A DNA stretch of 64,000 nucleotides from Bimuria novae-zelandiae CBS 107.79 (Eukaryota; Ascomycota; Dothideomycetes; Pleosporales; Didymosphaeriaceae): contig ML976661.1 in assembly GCA_010015655.1 (NCBI GenBank), positions 40,050 through 104,049 of the forward strand, read 5' to 3'. Numbering within the stretch: position 1 is the stretch's first letter; every line of letters begins with the position of its first letter. A program made the position numbers and the translations under genes. Below, in pieces: positions 21,448 to 34,079 of this stretch. The notes beneath the pieces are model-generated. The model was not told where the DNA came from. It saw only the letters and a list, made by a program, of their open reading frames with translations, and did not search any database.

Positions 21448-24447
21448 ATGGCTATGCTAGCATCGAAGGCATCGTACTCGACCCCGACGCTGGGTTCGTC
21501 GACATCGCAGACGTCTGCGCAGTACAGCACCAGCGCATCCAGCTACCGTAACCAGGGCTCTGCTCCCCGTGCAGAGCACTCTCACTACGCATCGCCCACC
21601 GAGTCGGAGTTCTCCGAAGCCTACGATGCGCCTGATGCCGTAAGGTGGGTTACTCCTCGCAAGGCTGTGAGTTTCCGGCTGACATGATCAGGCACTGGGA
21701 CGAGGAGAAGGTCGGTGACTGGTTAAGGCGCATCAACTGCTCTCAATATGTGGAACTATTTAGGCGTATGGCGTACCCGATATCCCCACTGTACGCCGCT
21801 GACTCTTACAGAAAACAACATCAATGGCGAGAACCTGATGGAAATGGACCAGTCCCATCTGAAAGACATGGGTATCAAAAAGGTCGGCGACAGGGTCCGT
21901 ATAGGCTCGCAGGCAAAGCAGCTGCGGAATAAGGAATACAAAAAGGCTTCCAGAAGAGTGTCGAATAGGGTAAGAACTCCAGAAAACATGGCTACCTAAT
22001 TTTTGTTAATGCTTTCCCAGCAATCGCTCGCCATGCTAGATAATGCTGCCTACACGCCCCCCTCGTCTGCCTCGCCTCGACCATCGCACTCTGCGCGCTC
22101 CATTCCCGCCAGCTACCAGAGTGCCTCGAAGCGCATGTCTCGACAGATAACCGCCGCCGACTTGACTTCTGCATACAGCGGGACCAAGTCGCCTTCACGT
22201 CCAAGCTCTCCCATGGTCGATTCAGACAGCAGGAGTGCGAGACGCGGTAACTACGGCGTGACCAGTCCGCAGGACGGCAAGAACTTCGCATCTTCGTACA
22301 GCAGCCAGTCTCTTATTTCGTCCAACAGCGTACCAAACATGTCGTACCGCAATCCACGCAGCACACCGACCGATACTCCGCAGACCGCCCGCTTTGCCAG
22401 CCACATTCGAAATCAGAGTATCTCTGATACTGCCACCAACGCCGCCATACTGCCTTCCGACAAGGCCGTGATCCGAGTCATCTACGACACCGGTAGATCG
22501 TCCGTGATCAACATCGAGGGCTGCAGAACTGCAGATGATATCATGCTGAAGGTGCTTAGAAAGGGACAGCTCAATGAAGCCCATGTCAAGAATTACTGCT
22601 TCTACATTCTGGAAGGCCCCGAGCCGAAGCCGGAGTTGTGTCACAGACTGAGCGAGATCGACGTGTACCGCCTGTGCAAAGACGCCAACCGACATGAGAG
22701 AGGTCGGCTTATCCTAAGAAAGATCCACACTGGTGAGCCTGAAGAGGAGCAGCTCAAGGCCGCCGCAGGCATCTACAACCAACAAAATCTCCAGCAGAAC
22801 CACAACATTGTAATGCCTACAAGCGAGAGGAGCAAGAAGAAGATTCAAGAAATCACAGGAGAGTCGTTGGCTGCCGTCAGCTATCCATTGTCACCCACGT
22901 CAGCTAGGGAGCGAGAACGACATATCAACTCTACTGCCCAGCATCTGGAGGGACCAGCGAGGTCGCAGGTCTTTGCCTCGAAGGCAAGGAAGCTCAAGCA
23001 GTTCTACGGTGCTCGACCGCCGAGCGAGCTTATTACATCTGATCTCACTTCCTACTTCCCAGATGTTGAAAAGGACGAGATTGACAAAACCCTCCGGATG
23101 TCGGTTCGCCGGTCTCGCCGCCTCAGTCGAGCGGCGTCACGTCTGTCGATGGCTTCAAATTACAGTGTCGCTTCAAGTCTAAAAGATGCTCCGCCTCTCC
23201 CGTCGATAGCAGACAACTGGCTTCAGAACAACAACCAGGCTCGTCCATTGCGCCCGCTGTCGGTCATGCGGCTTGGACTGCCCTCTCAGTCTGGTTATCG
23301 TGATTCGATCGCGTCCTCGGTTTTAGAGCCTCTGGAGGAAGAATCTCCTCTGGAACCAAACCGAAAATCGTATGTGTCTTTTGGTGGAGAGAGTGCCACA
23401 GACAGCCTCCAAGTCACGGATCCAGAGGGACACACAACGATGCAATCTTATTATGACGACGGAGGAAGCAGTTTAGCTGGCAGCAGTGCTGGCAACACCG
23501 AGGCTGGCGACTCACTGAACAAGCGACTTTCCGCAGCCATCGCCGAAGATGGTGAAGATTACGACGGCGAGCTTAATGATTACCTCGAGTCGGATTCTTG
23601 GGAGAACGTCAAGTATATGAAGGGTGCTCTGATAGGGCAAGGTTCCTTTGGCAGCGTTTATCTGGCGCTGCACGCAGTGACGGGCGAGCTCATGGCTGTG
23701 AAGCAAGTAGAGCTCCCATCGGCGTCCGGAACAGGCCAAACAGACCAAAGGAAGACCAATATGGTTGAAGCGTTGAAACACGAGATCGGTCTCCTGAGAG
23801 ACCTGAAGCACAAGAACATCGTGCAGTACCTCGGTTCGAACTCCGACGATCAACACTTGAACATTTTCTTGGAGTATGTTCCCGGAGGCTCGGTGGCAAC
23901 TATGCTCATCAACTATGGACCGCTGGGTGAATCTCTCATCCAAAATTTTGTGCGACAAATTCTCCAGGGTCTCTCCTATCTCCACTCGAGAGATATCATC
24001 CATCGCGATATCAAAGGAGCCAACATTCTCGTCGACAACAAGGGAGCTGTCAAGATTTCCGATTTCGGTATTTCCAAACGTGTCGATACGTCTACTCTCC
24101 TCAACGGCGGCAAGAAGGGCGCTCAGCGTGTCTCCCTACAGGGCTCAGTGTTCTGGATGGCACCGGAAGTTGTTCGACAGACAGCGTACACTCGGAAAGC
24201 GGACATATGGTCCCTCGGCTGCCTGATCGTGGAGATGTTTACAGGTGCTCACCCGCATCCAACGTTGAGCCAGCTCCAAGCCATCTTTAAGATTGGTGGC
24301 CCAGGCGAGGCCAACCCTTCTATACCGGATAACGCAGGCGAGGGTGCCCGTGAGTTCTTGACACAGACCTTTCTCATCGATCACGAGAGGCGCCCGAGCG
24401 CCGATGAGCTTCTCGCCAGTCGCTTTTGTACCGAGCAGCTGTCGTAG
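21448..24447 (+). CDS. STE11: MAP kinase kinase kinase Ste11 (SAM-RA-kinase)
   Basis: Four exons: 21448-21644, 21692-21765, 21812-21969 and 22021-24447 (introns 47, 46, 51 nt), giving 951 aa. The start is the first in-frame ATG (GAGAAGATGGCT). Order: SAM domain (~67-130: WDEEKVGDWLRRINC ... MGIKKVGDRVRIGSQAKQL), disordered Ser-rich linker, Ras-association domain (~292-390: VIRVIYDTGRSSVINIEGC), long linker with LSRAASRLSMAS, then the kinase (~677-948) with GQGSFGSVYLA, AVKQVE, HRDIKGANILV, DFGISK and WMAPEVVR. This is the fungal Ste11/SteC/NRC-1 architecture, the MAPKKK of the pheromone and invasive-growth pathway (Ste11-Ste7-Fus3/Kss1), bound by Ste50 through SAM. All catalytic residues are present. 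Confidence 0.95.
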
Positions 24448-25360
24448 AGCAACTATTTCCTTTCCTTCCCAAGCCTTTCTGGGCATCTTCGACGCGACCG
24501 CTAAGTAAAAAATTTGAGCACAGTCGGCTGTTATTTAATGTTTCGAAGGCCAACTTGTACTCAAACTTTTTGACAGCGCGTCGTAATGATTTCATGTGAC
24601 AACGAGGCGGAGCATTGCATGGCATCGGGGGATCAAGATAATGCAAGGACTTATTTGCTCTTGGATGTGCATGGATTTTCCATTCGTGTGGCAACGCTTG
24701 ATCGCGAGCTCGAGCTTTGTACGATACGATATACACCACTTTTGAGGACTTTGCTTGGGGTTCTGGGGCCGCTGGGCGGATTCTTCTTCGCTGAATAGGA
24801 GGCGCATGCGGGCCTGGATATGTGTATAGCTATTGAGATGTTGGAAACCCTACAAACTTACACCTCTTGATGATTTCTGATGTCTTCCGTATATCCTAAG
24901 TGACATACCATTGTTCAGAGCGGCATTTCGCGTTCACAGGCCACGCTCCGACTTTCGAGTTACAACGTGCGGCATGTTGTGTGTTCGTATTACCCTTGAG
25001 TAGACATGCAATGCCTGGATTTTCAAGCACATACCTTGCGAAGATTAGGTATTGGAGACTTCTCTTGGAATCAATCATCTATTTAAATCTCGACCATGTG
25101 TGATGCGAAGTTCAAAACGGTGCAGGGCTCCCACGTACAGTAGTAGACTCCGCTCGTTCTACTCTGGCCGAAGCAGGCCGCCTCCACGGCACCGTTGAGC
25201 GACTCACAGATAACCCTTACCCACTCTGTCCGCGGGTCGAGTCGGTCCGAAATGTGAGTCGGGATCCATTCGTATGCGGGGTTGAGGTAGCCCTGCGAGC
25301 TATACGAAGGAGCTCGTTTTATTGATTCCCATCTTGGCAATGTGGGGTCCCCTATCAAGC
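24448..25360. other. STE11 downstream region up to the AT-rich block
   Basis: 3' region of STE11 and then unique-looking sequence. A minus-strand frame at 25083-25358 (no ATG; it starts at a TTG) reads like protein (RWESIKRAPSYSSQGYLNP) but is cut at the AT-rich boundary and is not recognised; it may be the remains of a gene. The base composition drops abruptly after about 25380. Confidence 0.5.
25303..25331 (-). repeat. Boundary repeat, left copy
   Basis: 29 nt whose reverse complement (TGGGAATCAATAAAACGAGC...) recurs at 39597-39626 with one extra A. The two copies are inverted and lie close to the two ends of the AT-rich block. Confidence 0.75.
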
Positions 25361-28300
25361 ATCCGCCTTACGTACAAAAACACATATAAACAAGATATTT
25401 GTTGGGTTTTCTGACATGGAGATGCTAAATATAGACTTTTAAAGCTTAGTATATATCTTTATAGACTTGTTTTAGTGTTAAGGCGCGCTAGAGAGCCTTA
25501 TCTATTATAGAAATTATTACTACTACTATGCTTAATTATGCGATAAATAATACCAAAAATATAATTAATCTACTTATTAATTTATTTAATAAGTATATTC
25601 TCCTATTACTTCTCCTAGTACTATTAGTATTAAGCTTTACATATTAATTAGGACATCTCTTTAGTAATATGTTTACGAATCTATAGCTATATATGCTTTA
25701 AGGTATTTAGGTCTACTAAGTGCCCTAGCTACACTAACCTATTTATATTACATGTAAATAAATAATTTATTATAATATAATATGTATAAGCAGGGGCTCC
25801 GTCCTTAAAAAGTATAAGATTAATATAATAAGATAGATACGATAAACACTTGGCCTTCCTTACTACTAGAGATTTAGACTAGGCTAGTTCAACCACTAGC
25901 GCTAGTGCTGACTCTAGTATATCCTATATATATTATACTATATGAGTAATACTTAGCTTAATTATTCTCGTACGTACCTTTTGGTATAGGTAAGTAAGTC
26001 ACATAGTATTAATTTTGCAGACAAGGCGTCTACCTTATTATAATTAATATCTTATTTTATAGTAATTTAATCTAGGGTACTACCTTTTTTAATGCTATTT
26101 TACGATGCCTATAACTATTAATATAACCTTACTAGCGCTACTTATAAGTATAATTATCCTTTTTTATATATCACTTCTTACGCAATCGTAGGGCCCTTTT
26201 ATTAAAATTTATTTCTTAAAAAGCGCTAAAAGTAAGGCTTTATAAACCCTTTATCTTTTATTAATATTTTATATGTTTTTAAGTAAGCACAGCTTTTATA
26301 GCTTCTTTTTCTTCTTATTTTTTATATTCATATATATAGTAAGGACGTTTATTGTCCGCTAAGGAGGAACGACGAAGTGGACTTATATAGTAAAGTTGTT
26401 TGACAACTTTTGCCAAGCCGTCCGCATTAGGATGCCATTCTAGCCCTCTAATTGGTTTAAAAAAAGTAATTCTAGATATCTAACTAGTTCTTTAAAATGC
26501 GACGTACGATTGTTATTTCGTTCTAAAACATTTTACTAATCACGTTGCGCTGCACGGCACTAGCCACTGCATAGAGTGTTAGTCACACCTAATTTCTTAA
26601 ATATTAAAACTAAATATTGCCTTTACAGATTGTTATGGCGGTGGGATTTAAATCTACGTACATTAGCGTGCTAAGAGTAAAGCTTTCTAGGCATTTAACC
26701 ACTATGCTATCTAACTATAAATAGTTATATAAAGTTAGTAAATACTATTTATATACTTTATTATAACCTACTTTACAAGCGAGTACATTACTCTACTAAG
26801 ACTTTAGTCTTTAGACTAGTTTTCTTTATAACATAGCTAATACGTTATAGATTCTAACACTTTTGTATACTATAGAAAATTATAATCTAAGACTATAAAA
26901 GTGATAAAACGAAAAAGAAAGTAAAAAGATAGACGTAGTATTGCGTAATCTATAAAAAGATAAATAAAAAAGTATGTATATTAGTATTAAATCCTAGTAA
27001 CACTCCTTAAAAAGTTATCATAAACTATAATAACTTTAGGTAGCTTTATATAAGCTAGATATATACTTTAGTAAAGTCCTATAGCGTATAGTCTAATATT
27101 ATAGCTAATATACTAGTACTAAGTCTACTAGTGGATACTAAGACTAAAAGTAATTATTTTGCTGGTTATAAAGCTTTAATATAACTTTATAAAACTATTT
27201 ATAGCTTATTAACGTAGATAGGAAGTGTATAAAAGCAAAAAAAATAAAAATATTATTTATACTACATCTATTTATAGTTTATTAAAAGAGGAAAGTTATA
27301 TTTCTTAACTTTTAAAGTACTATATTATTTTTATGTCTAAATCTTTAACTCACGCACTAAGACTTTACTGTATTATAAATTTATATTAGATTAGGCTATT
27401 AGGAAGTTATTATAATTTATTATAATAATTTTAAGGGTGTTACTAGAATTAAGTACTAAAATAAGTATTCTTTTTTCCCTTTCATAGATTACGTAATAGT
27501 ATGCCTATTATTATTTTTCTTTTTTTATTGGCCCTAAATCGGCAAGTTTCTATAGTGTAAAAAAGTATTAAAATCTATAAAAGTATTAGCTACGTTATGA
27601 AGAAACTAGTTTAGAAGCTAGAGTCTTGGCAGAGTTATACACTCGCTTGTGTAATTAGCTTACTTATAAAGTATATTATATATAAGCAATTAAGCTATTT
27701 AGCGGACAGTCTAATTCACTTTACGTGGATTTCTTTAGTATTTTAATTATAAGTAAATGTGCTATAAATTTTATGCTTATAATACTATTGTACGTAATTA
27801 TATTTAATATTAATATTATACTTTATCTTAGGATAAAGCTAAGGCCTTCGCGTGCCATACTAGTTTCTAATTTAAATAAGCATATTATTTATAAATACAT
27901 ACTTTTTAAAGTTAAATTGTAAATTATTATTAGTTTTATATTTATTAAGGTTGTGCGTAAGTACCTCTATATAGTAATTCTATATTTTATTATTTCTTAA
28001 TAGTAGCCTTTACTTAGGCTTTCTGCGTGCGTATCTAGCTTTATATAAAATAATTTTTAAATATATAGATACTTATAAAAGATAGCTTGTTAAAATCTTT
28101 ATTATTTATTACCTACAAAAATTCTTTTTCGCGGTAGGTGTTTACTTAGGTAATAATTTTAATAACGCGCTTTTTTTTTGTATTATTAATTAATTATAGC
28201 CCATCACAAACTAAATCTATTTTATATAAAAATAGATAGGTAATAGGTAAATTCTTTATTTTTACTTTTTCTATAATTGACTTTACTAGCTCTCTAATAG

Positions 28301-28398
28301 TAGTTTAGTTAATAGGTAAATTAAAACATTTAGTAATGTCTTTATTTATTAATACGCTAAGCACTAACACGTCTACTATATAAGCCCTCTGTAATATA
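25361..28398. other. RIP-degraded AT-rich DNA, unclassified
   Basis: About 3 kb dominated by TA-rich sequence without usable coding frames. Small GC-richer islands remain (near 25850-25920, 26340-26440, 26530-26600, 27540-27660), as expected where repeats have been mutated unevenly. A perfect short hairpin AAAGTTG-TTTGA-CAACTTT lies near 26393-26411. I could not assign a transposon family. A tRNA-like relic is listed separately. Confidence 0.6.
26632..26715 (-). pseudogene. RIP-altered tRNA-like sequence (tRNA pseudogene or SINE head)
   Basis: On the minus strand an 84-nt stretch starts GTTAGATAGCATAGTGGTTA, matching a tRNA A box with a D stem GCAT/ATGC. It ends with a T-arm-like GTAGA-TTTAAAT-CCCAC, which equals GTGGG-TTCGAAT-CCCAC after C-to-T and G-to-A changes, the RIP direction. 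GTTA at the 5' end can pair with TAAC at 26632-26635. The length fits a class II tRNA. The anticodon arm is not convincing, so identity and function are not claimed. Confidence 0.5.
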
Positions 28399-30209
28399 TA
28401 TGTATAGCGAGTGGCCGAAAACGCCAAGACCGTATTATAACGTTCTATTAGCTATAGTATAATGCGATATCTTAATAATATAATAAACTACTAAAATGAA
28501 AAGAGGCCTAATTATAGATTACAATTTAAGTTACTAAAGAAAACTTGCTACTTTTAATTCTACGAGCTATAGTAGGTTATAGTATTATTAATAGAATACT
28601 AAAATAAAGACGCTCTAGAATTACCCTTTCAACGTAACTATATACTTAATCTAAATACGTAAAGATTTATACCCTAGCTTACTAATATAAAAAATATAGC
28701 TAATTCTTTGTTAGCTATACGTTATAATTAGCTAATAAGTTAAAAACAGTCTTACTACTTTATTAAGCGCTAGCTAAAGCTTTAAGTTAAGTGTAATTAA
28801 AACTGTAACTATAAAAGAGGCTTCTATAAGGATCTTAAAATTATACAGGGCTAGTTCTAGCTTATAAAAATTACTAAAGCTAAGTATAATATCCTAGATA
28901 AAGATACTTATAACTTTAATAAGACTAGCTCTATAATAGGCATAATATTAATAAGAGTAATTATTATAGGCTTTAAGCGTTAAGGCTAGCTAAAAAGCGT
29001 ATAGTAAGGTAACTAAAAGTAAACGATAGCTAGCTATAGTATTAACGTAACTAGATAGGCAATCCCACCCTTTCTTATCTTTTACGGCAATCACTACCTC
29101 TCTACCTAGTACTAGAAGAAGGATCTACCTCGCGACTAGGTTTTTAAAGTCTCTAAAAATAGCTAAATAATAAATATGCTTAATTTATAGTAGCTAAAAT
29201 ATTTTAACGCGCATATAAAAGGGTATACTATTAGTAGTTATTAATTACTTATTATTAATAGCTATAAGAGCTATAACTTGCTTAAACTTTAATAATACTA
29301 TAAGGATAATAAGATTATTACTTTCTATATGCCTCTATACTTGTCGCACCTCTTATAGCTACTAGATGTAAGGTGTTTCTCGCTGTTAAAGAAGGCGTAT
29401 AGACGGTAAGCTAAGAATTTAATACCTAACTATATTACGTATATTACTAAAATTAAGTTCTTAATTTACTTTATTAGTACATTTAAAGCTATAATTATTT
29501 AAAATAATATTTAAAAAAGCTTTTAAGGTGCTAGCCTTATTTCCTTTAACCTAAAAGTAATAATATTAAAACTTCACGTCTATCTGCGTATAACTTTGCC
29601 TTATACTATACATAATAGTATATCGTAGTTATAAATACCAAATAATATTTTAAAATTAAGGTTATAATTAACGCTAGTAAAAGGGAGGATTTAAAGGCAC
29701 CTAAATAGTTCCTTAATAAATATAATTAAAGTAGTTAAAAAGCTTATAAAAGACGCTAAGCTAATAGCGTGTTTTTTAATATTTAAAACTAAGTATAACG
29801 CTAAGCTTTAAGCTACTAATAAAGCTACTATATAATAAAAATTATATAAATAAAAGTAACTATAGCAAAAAGGGATATTTATAGCTACTAATTACTAACA
29901 ACTAGCTACCCTAAAAGATTTTATAATACGTAGTAATAAGAAAAAGGCGAGGAAAAGGGTGCGTGCTAATAAAAGTAAATTAACTTAATAGCGCTATAGA
30001 CGTTATAGTAAGACTAGGCATAATTCGCGTACATGTAAAAAAGAAGTAAAAGTAGATTCTAAGTAGATTAGCCTACTAGGATTTCTTATAACTATTTATG
30101 CGCATTCTATACTATTGTGTAGCATTCTATACTATTGTGTAGAGTGTAGATTTTAATGGGGTCTTGGCATTTTCCGCCACTCGCTATGCCCGGCCACTCG
30201 CTATGCATG
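28399..30209 (+). mobile_element. Pogo/Fot-type transposon, both ends present, RIP-degraded
   Basis: About 1.81 kb. The left end reads TATGTATAGCGAGTGGCC then CGCCAAGACC; the right end carries the inverted counterpart GGTCTTGGCATTTTCCGCC, with CACTCGCTATGC present twice. TA flanks both ends, and the precise outer base is uncertain by a few nt. Inside on the + strand, around 29280-29420, the catalytic region of a DDE_1/pogo transposase is legible: YKDNKIITFYMPLYLSHLL, stop, LLDVRCFSLLKKAY, corresponding to the family's PP-H-T/S-H-LQPLDVG-F-PLK block. Many stops; inactive. A second, truncated copy lies at 37738-39411. Confidence 0.8.
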
Positions 30210-30245
30210 TACGTTATAACTTCTATATTATTAGGATCCACGATC

Positions 30246-30657
30246 TAACATAAGGACAGCGAACCATTTTGTACTTAGTCACAGCGCGTACACGTGGAGA
30301 CACCCTTGTCTTCGCTTGCCGCGTTGTCAGCGCTTACGAAGTCATGTGACTGCTCTTCAGAGAGCGACCTGGAGAGAACGCTCTGGGGAGAGCGCTCGCC
30401 AGCGTGCAGTCTCGGACTTGAATATAGGAATACTAGAGATATGCTCTCTATCTTCATGTTTAACCTTATTTATTAATCTATTATTTAAATTATACTTAGG
30501 ATTTTATTAATTTATTTATAACCACTTATTACTTTAAATACTAACGCCCTATTAATACGCGTAAGCTATTAATAAACCCTTATTTACCTTACTAGTACTT
30601 TTGCCTAAGAACTAATTTTAGTCCTATAGGGACTAGCTACTCTTTAGGGACTTAACA
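30246..30657 (+). repeat. 5' LTR of the gypsy element
   Basis: 412 nt, direct repeat of 37231-37614. Shared blocks include GACACCCTTGTCTTCGCTTG (30300), GTCAGCGCTTACGAAGTCATG and the end block TCCTATAGGGACTAGCTA. The right copy lacks about 20 nt near the AGAGAACGCTC repeats. Confidence 0.85.
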
Positions 30658-31333
30658 TTTTAAACACCTTTAATATAAGTACTATAAAGACTTTTACCAT
30701 TTTTATAGCTTCTAATAGCACTAGTATCCTACTAATAAAGGATTGTAACAATATAATATATAAACTTAATTTATATAATAGTAACTATAAGTTCCTTAAT
30801 ATATAACTACTATAATTAGACTTATACTTCTTTAATTAGGATGATTATTTTAAGGATAAAAAGAAAATTATTTTTATAGTAATGTATATATAAGGAGTAG
30901 CTAAAGAATAGATCTGCCTATACTTAGTTAAATGGACAGATATAGACTACTAAAAATAAAATAAGGACTACGCTAATAGCTATGCTAACGTAGTTGATAT
31001 TATCAAAAACTACCTTAACTTTAAAAGGTGTCTTAAATAACTATTTAGAGTTACTAACAAAATCACTGGAGCTAAATATTTAGTTACGTTCCGTAAATAC
31101 GCTATATAGCTTAAATAAAAAGAAAAATCCCTTAACACTATATATAAGTAAGGACTTAAGTATATGATACGAGAAGAACTCCTATATAATAGTATAAAAA
31201 TTAAAACCCTTAATAAACTATATAAAGAATTAATTAAGATTAATAGAGAATAGTTCGCGCTATAAGAAGAGTTATACAGAAATTTAAGAAACGCTAGCTT
31301 TAGAAAACTATTAAGATCTATTAAGATCCAACA

Positions 31334-31743
31334 TAACGCGGACGGGGTACAGGTACTTATCCGTATAGCCAGCCAAGATTCCTAACTCAGCCACTAGTCA
31401 CGTGACAAGTCACGCGTCCTAGAAATATCAGACGTTCCAGAAGTATCTTGACACATGGGACTTTAGGACTCTTAGGACTAGTAGGATTTATAGGACGGGA
31501 CATGTATATAGAAATGCTAAGTAAAGTTCTTTTATACTTATATTTAACCTAAGTTATTAATTAATTATTTAAATTATACTTAGGCTCTAGTTAATTTATT
31601 TATAATCGCGTACTACTTTTAATACTAATAATCTCTTTAATACGCATAAGCTATTAATACCCCTTCCTTACCCTATAAGTACTCCTATTCGAGAACCAAT
31701 CCTTGTCACCTTTGGGACCAGCTACCCCGAAGGGCTTAATAAA
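31334..31743 (+). repeat. Diverged LTR of a related element, nested in the gypsy element
   Basis: About 410 nt. It shares with the flanking LTRs the block AATTATTTAAATTATACTTAGGC, a GAGAACCAAT...CCTTGTC region and an end resembling GGGACCAGCTACCCCGAAGG, but its 5' half is different. Same length class as the 412-nt LTR. It interrupts the gag-like region. Confidence 0.5.
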
Positions 31744-31971
31744 AACCTACACTTATAGTTTATAGAGCACTAAAGGTGCCTTAATAATAGTAATGCGACC
31801 CTTATAGTTACTAGCTAATAAAAGGAATCTAATTTAATAATCTAGAAAAGAGAATAAGAAAGGTTCTAGGCCCTTAAAAGCCTAATAATAACTATATATA
31901 ACTCTCGAACAAAACTAGCTTGCTAAGGGCTAAGACACGTACCTGTTTTATATATCGTAAACTAGGCTATA

Positions 31972-32384
31972 TGTTATGAGGCGCTCACACCTTGGTCCGA
32001 TCCGGATTAGGACGGTAAGGCTAAAGTAGCACTTTATAGATTATTTAGTAGTATAAGTTAATGCGACACTTAGCGCGTGGCTATATAATCTAATCTTATA
32101 ATAAATAAAATAACTATTAGTCTGTATAGGAGAACGTACTCGCACAGAAGATATTTTAGTTAACTATAAGGAGCGTATAAAGGAAATCGTCCTGTATATA
32201 TATCCTCCTTGTCCTATAGAGTCCCATGGTATCCCATGGTCTTGGCGTCTGAGACAGTCTGAGACGTTACGTGAGCCCAAGGTGGGGCCTGGTTGTCGTT
32301 ATAAGGCCCGTTATCCCACCTTTGACTTCTGGATCGTAACACTATATAGCTAGGAACTATAGATCTAAGAATAAAGTTATTACA
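31972..32384 (+). repeat. Possible solo LTR
   Basis: 413 nt starting TGTTATGAGGCGC and ending GTTATTACA, i.e. TGTTA...TTACA, with a GC-richer core (GTGAGCCCAAGGTGGGGCCT near 32270). The canonical ends and LTR-like length suggest a solo LTR; no matching 5-bp target duplication is visible. Confidence 0.35.
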
Positions 32385-34079
32385 TAATTAAATGTACTAA
32401 CTATTAATAACGCGGACGAGGACGATAAAGAATAGTAGGTAATACTCTTTATTATATAACCAAATATTATAAATAAAAACTTAAAGTAATTAAAATTGCT
32501 AGACTCTCACATATACAAGGATACTAATAATAAAGATTTAAATACGGAAAACTAACTAATATAATAATCTTCTATACTATACTTAAGGGTACGACTACCT
32601 CTAAGGAAAGTTAAATAGTAAGACGTCTTTAATTTCCTAGAGACATAATAACCTAGAGAAGGAGACTTTAGATACTTAATAATAAAAACTAAATACAGTA
32701 TGTATCTACTAAAATAAACTAGCCTAATTAGAAAAACCGCGCGAGAATTCGTAGACTATAGAAATAAGTATTAAGACTCACGCAAGATATATATTGAAAA
32801 AAAAAATTATAAATTAATATATAACTTAGACTACTAAAATCTTAATTATAGTACCTTTTGATAAAGATACTATATATACTACTAATAGACCGCACAATAC
32901 ATAAAAAAATAAGTAAAATAATAATACTAATAGGAATAGTTTAAATACTTAGTTATAAAGTATAATATATACCTTTAAAATAAACGCAAAACTAAGTACT
33001 TTTTATATATAAATAGAGCTATAAATAACATGCTATTAATACTAAATAATAAATACTATATATTAATAAAATAGTAAACATATCTCTATCCTAACAATAA
33101 GGAATATAAATAGAATAAAGCACTTTTTAGATTTAGACTAAGGAACTACTACGGAGAGATAGTACGCTTAGATAAAGTAGAAGGAAGAGAGTTTGGTTAA
33201 AAAATATTATAAGAAAATAATATAATAAGTATATATAAAATACAGAAGAATTACTAAGACCTATAAAGCTACCAATAGAAAATATATCTTTTTTAGATTT
33301 AGGCTTAGGGAAGAGCACGGTTTTAAAGAACTAAATACTATAAATAGTTAGACGTTAATTAAGCTACTGGTATAGCTTAAAAATTTTTAAATAAAGGTTA
33401 TGCTAGATTTAAGAGCGTAAAAAAGTTATATATCCTAAAATATACTTAACAAGGCAGGACTCTATAAACGTAAGAAAGCCTCATCCTACGCTATCTATAT
33501 TAGGAATAGACACTTGTTACCTAGTACGCTACGAATTAAAAATAAGGTTAAAATAATACTTATGATCTATAGATACTAGGAGATAACTACCATTAATATC
33601 CTTATAAAAGCTAATTATAATATAGTACTAATAATAGCTTAGTTAAGGAAGCCTAATCCTATTATTAAAAAAAAGAGAATTCTATTCTTTAAACACTATT
33701 AATATATATTATAATTAGAATCTATGTATTAATATAGTATAATGGTAAATAAGAGAACTATAAATAACTTAGTGTAATGTTTAAAAGTTAATAAATATAA
33801 AACACCATTAGTAGATACTAGTAGAAACTACTAGATTATATAGCATAAGAAGATAGACAACAGCACACTCTATAAAATTCTAGAATACTACTAAGCATGA
33901 AATTATATGTTTACTAAAAGAGAAGAAAAGACTAACCTTCTAGAATATTAATATTAGGATCTCGCAATAGACTTAGAAAAAGGAAAAAGGCTACCCTTTA
34001 GGACACTATATAATAAGACTAAAAAGAAATTCTAGTAGGAGAAGGAATTTATTAAAATAAACCTTAAGAAGGGCTATAT

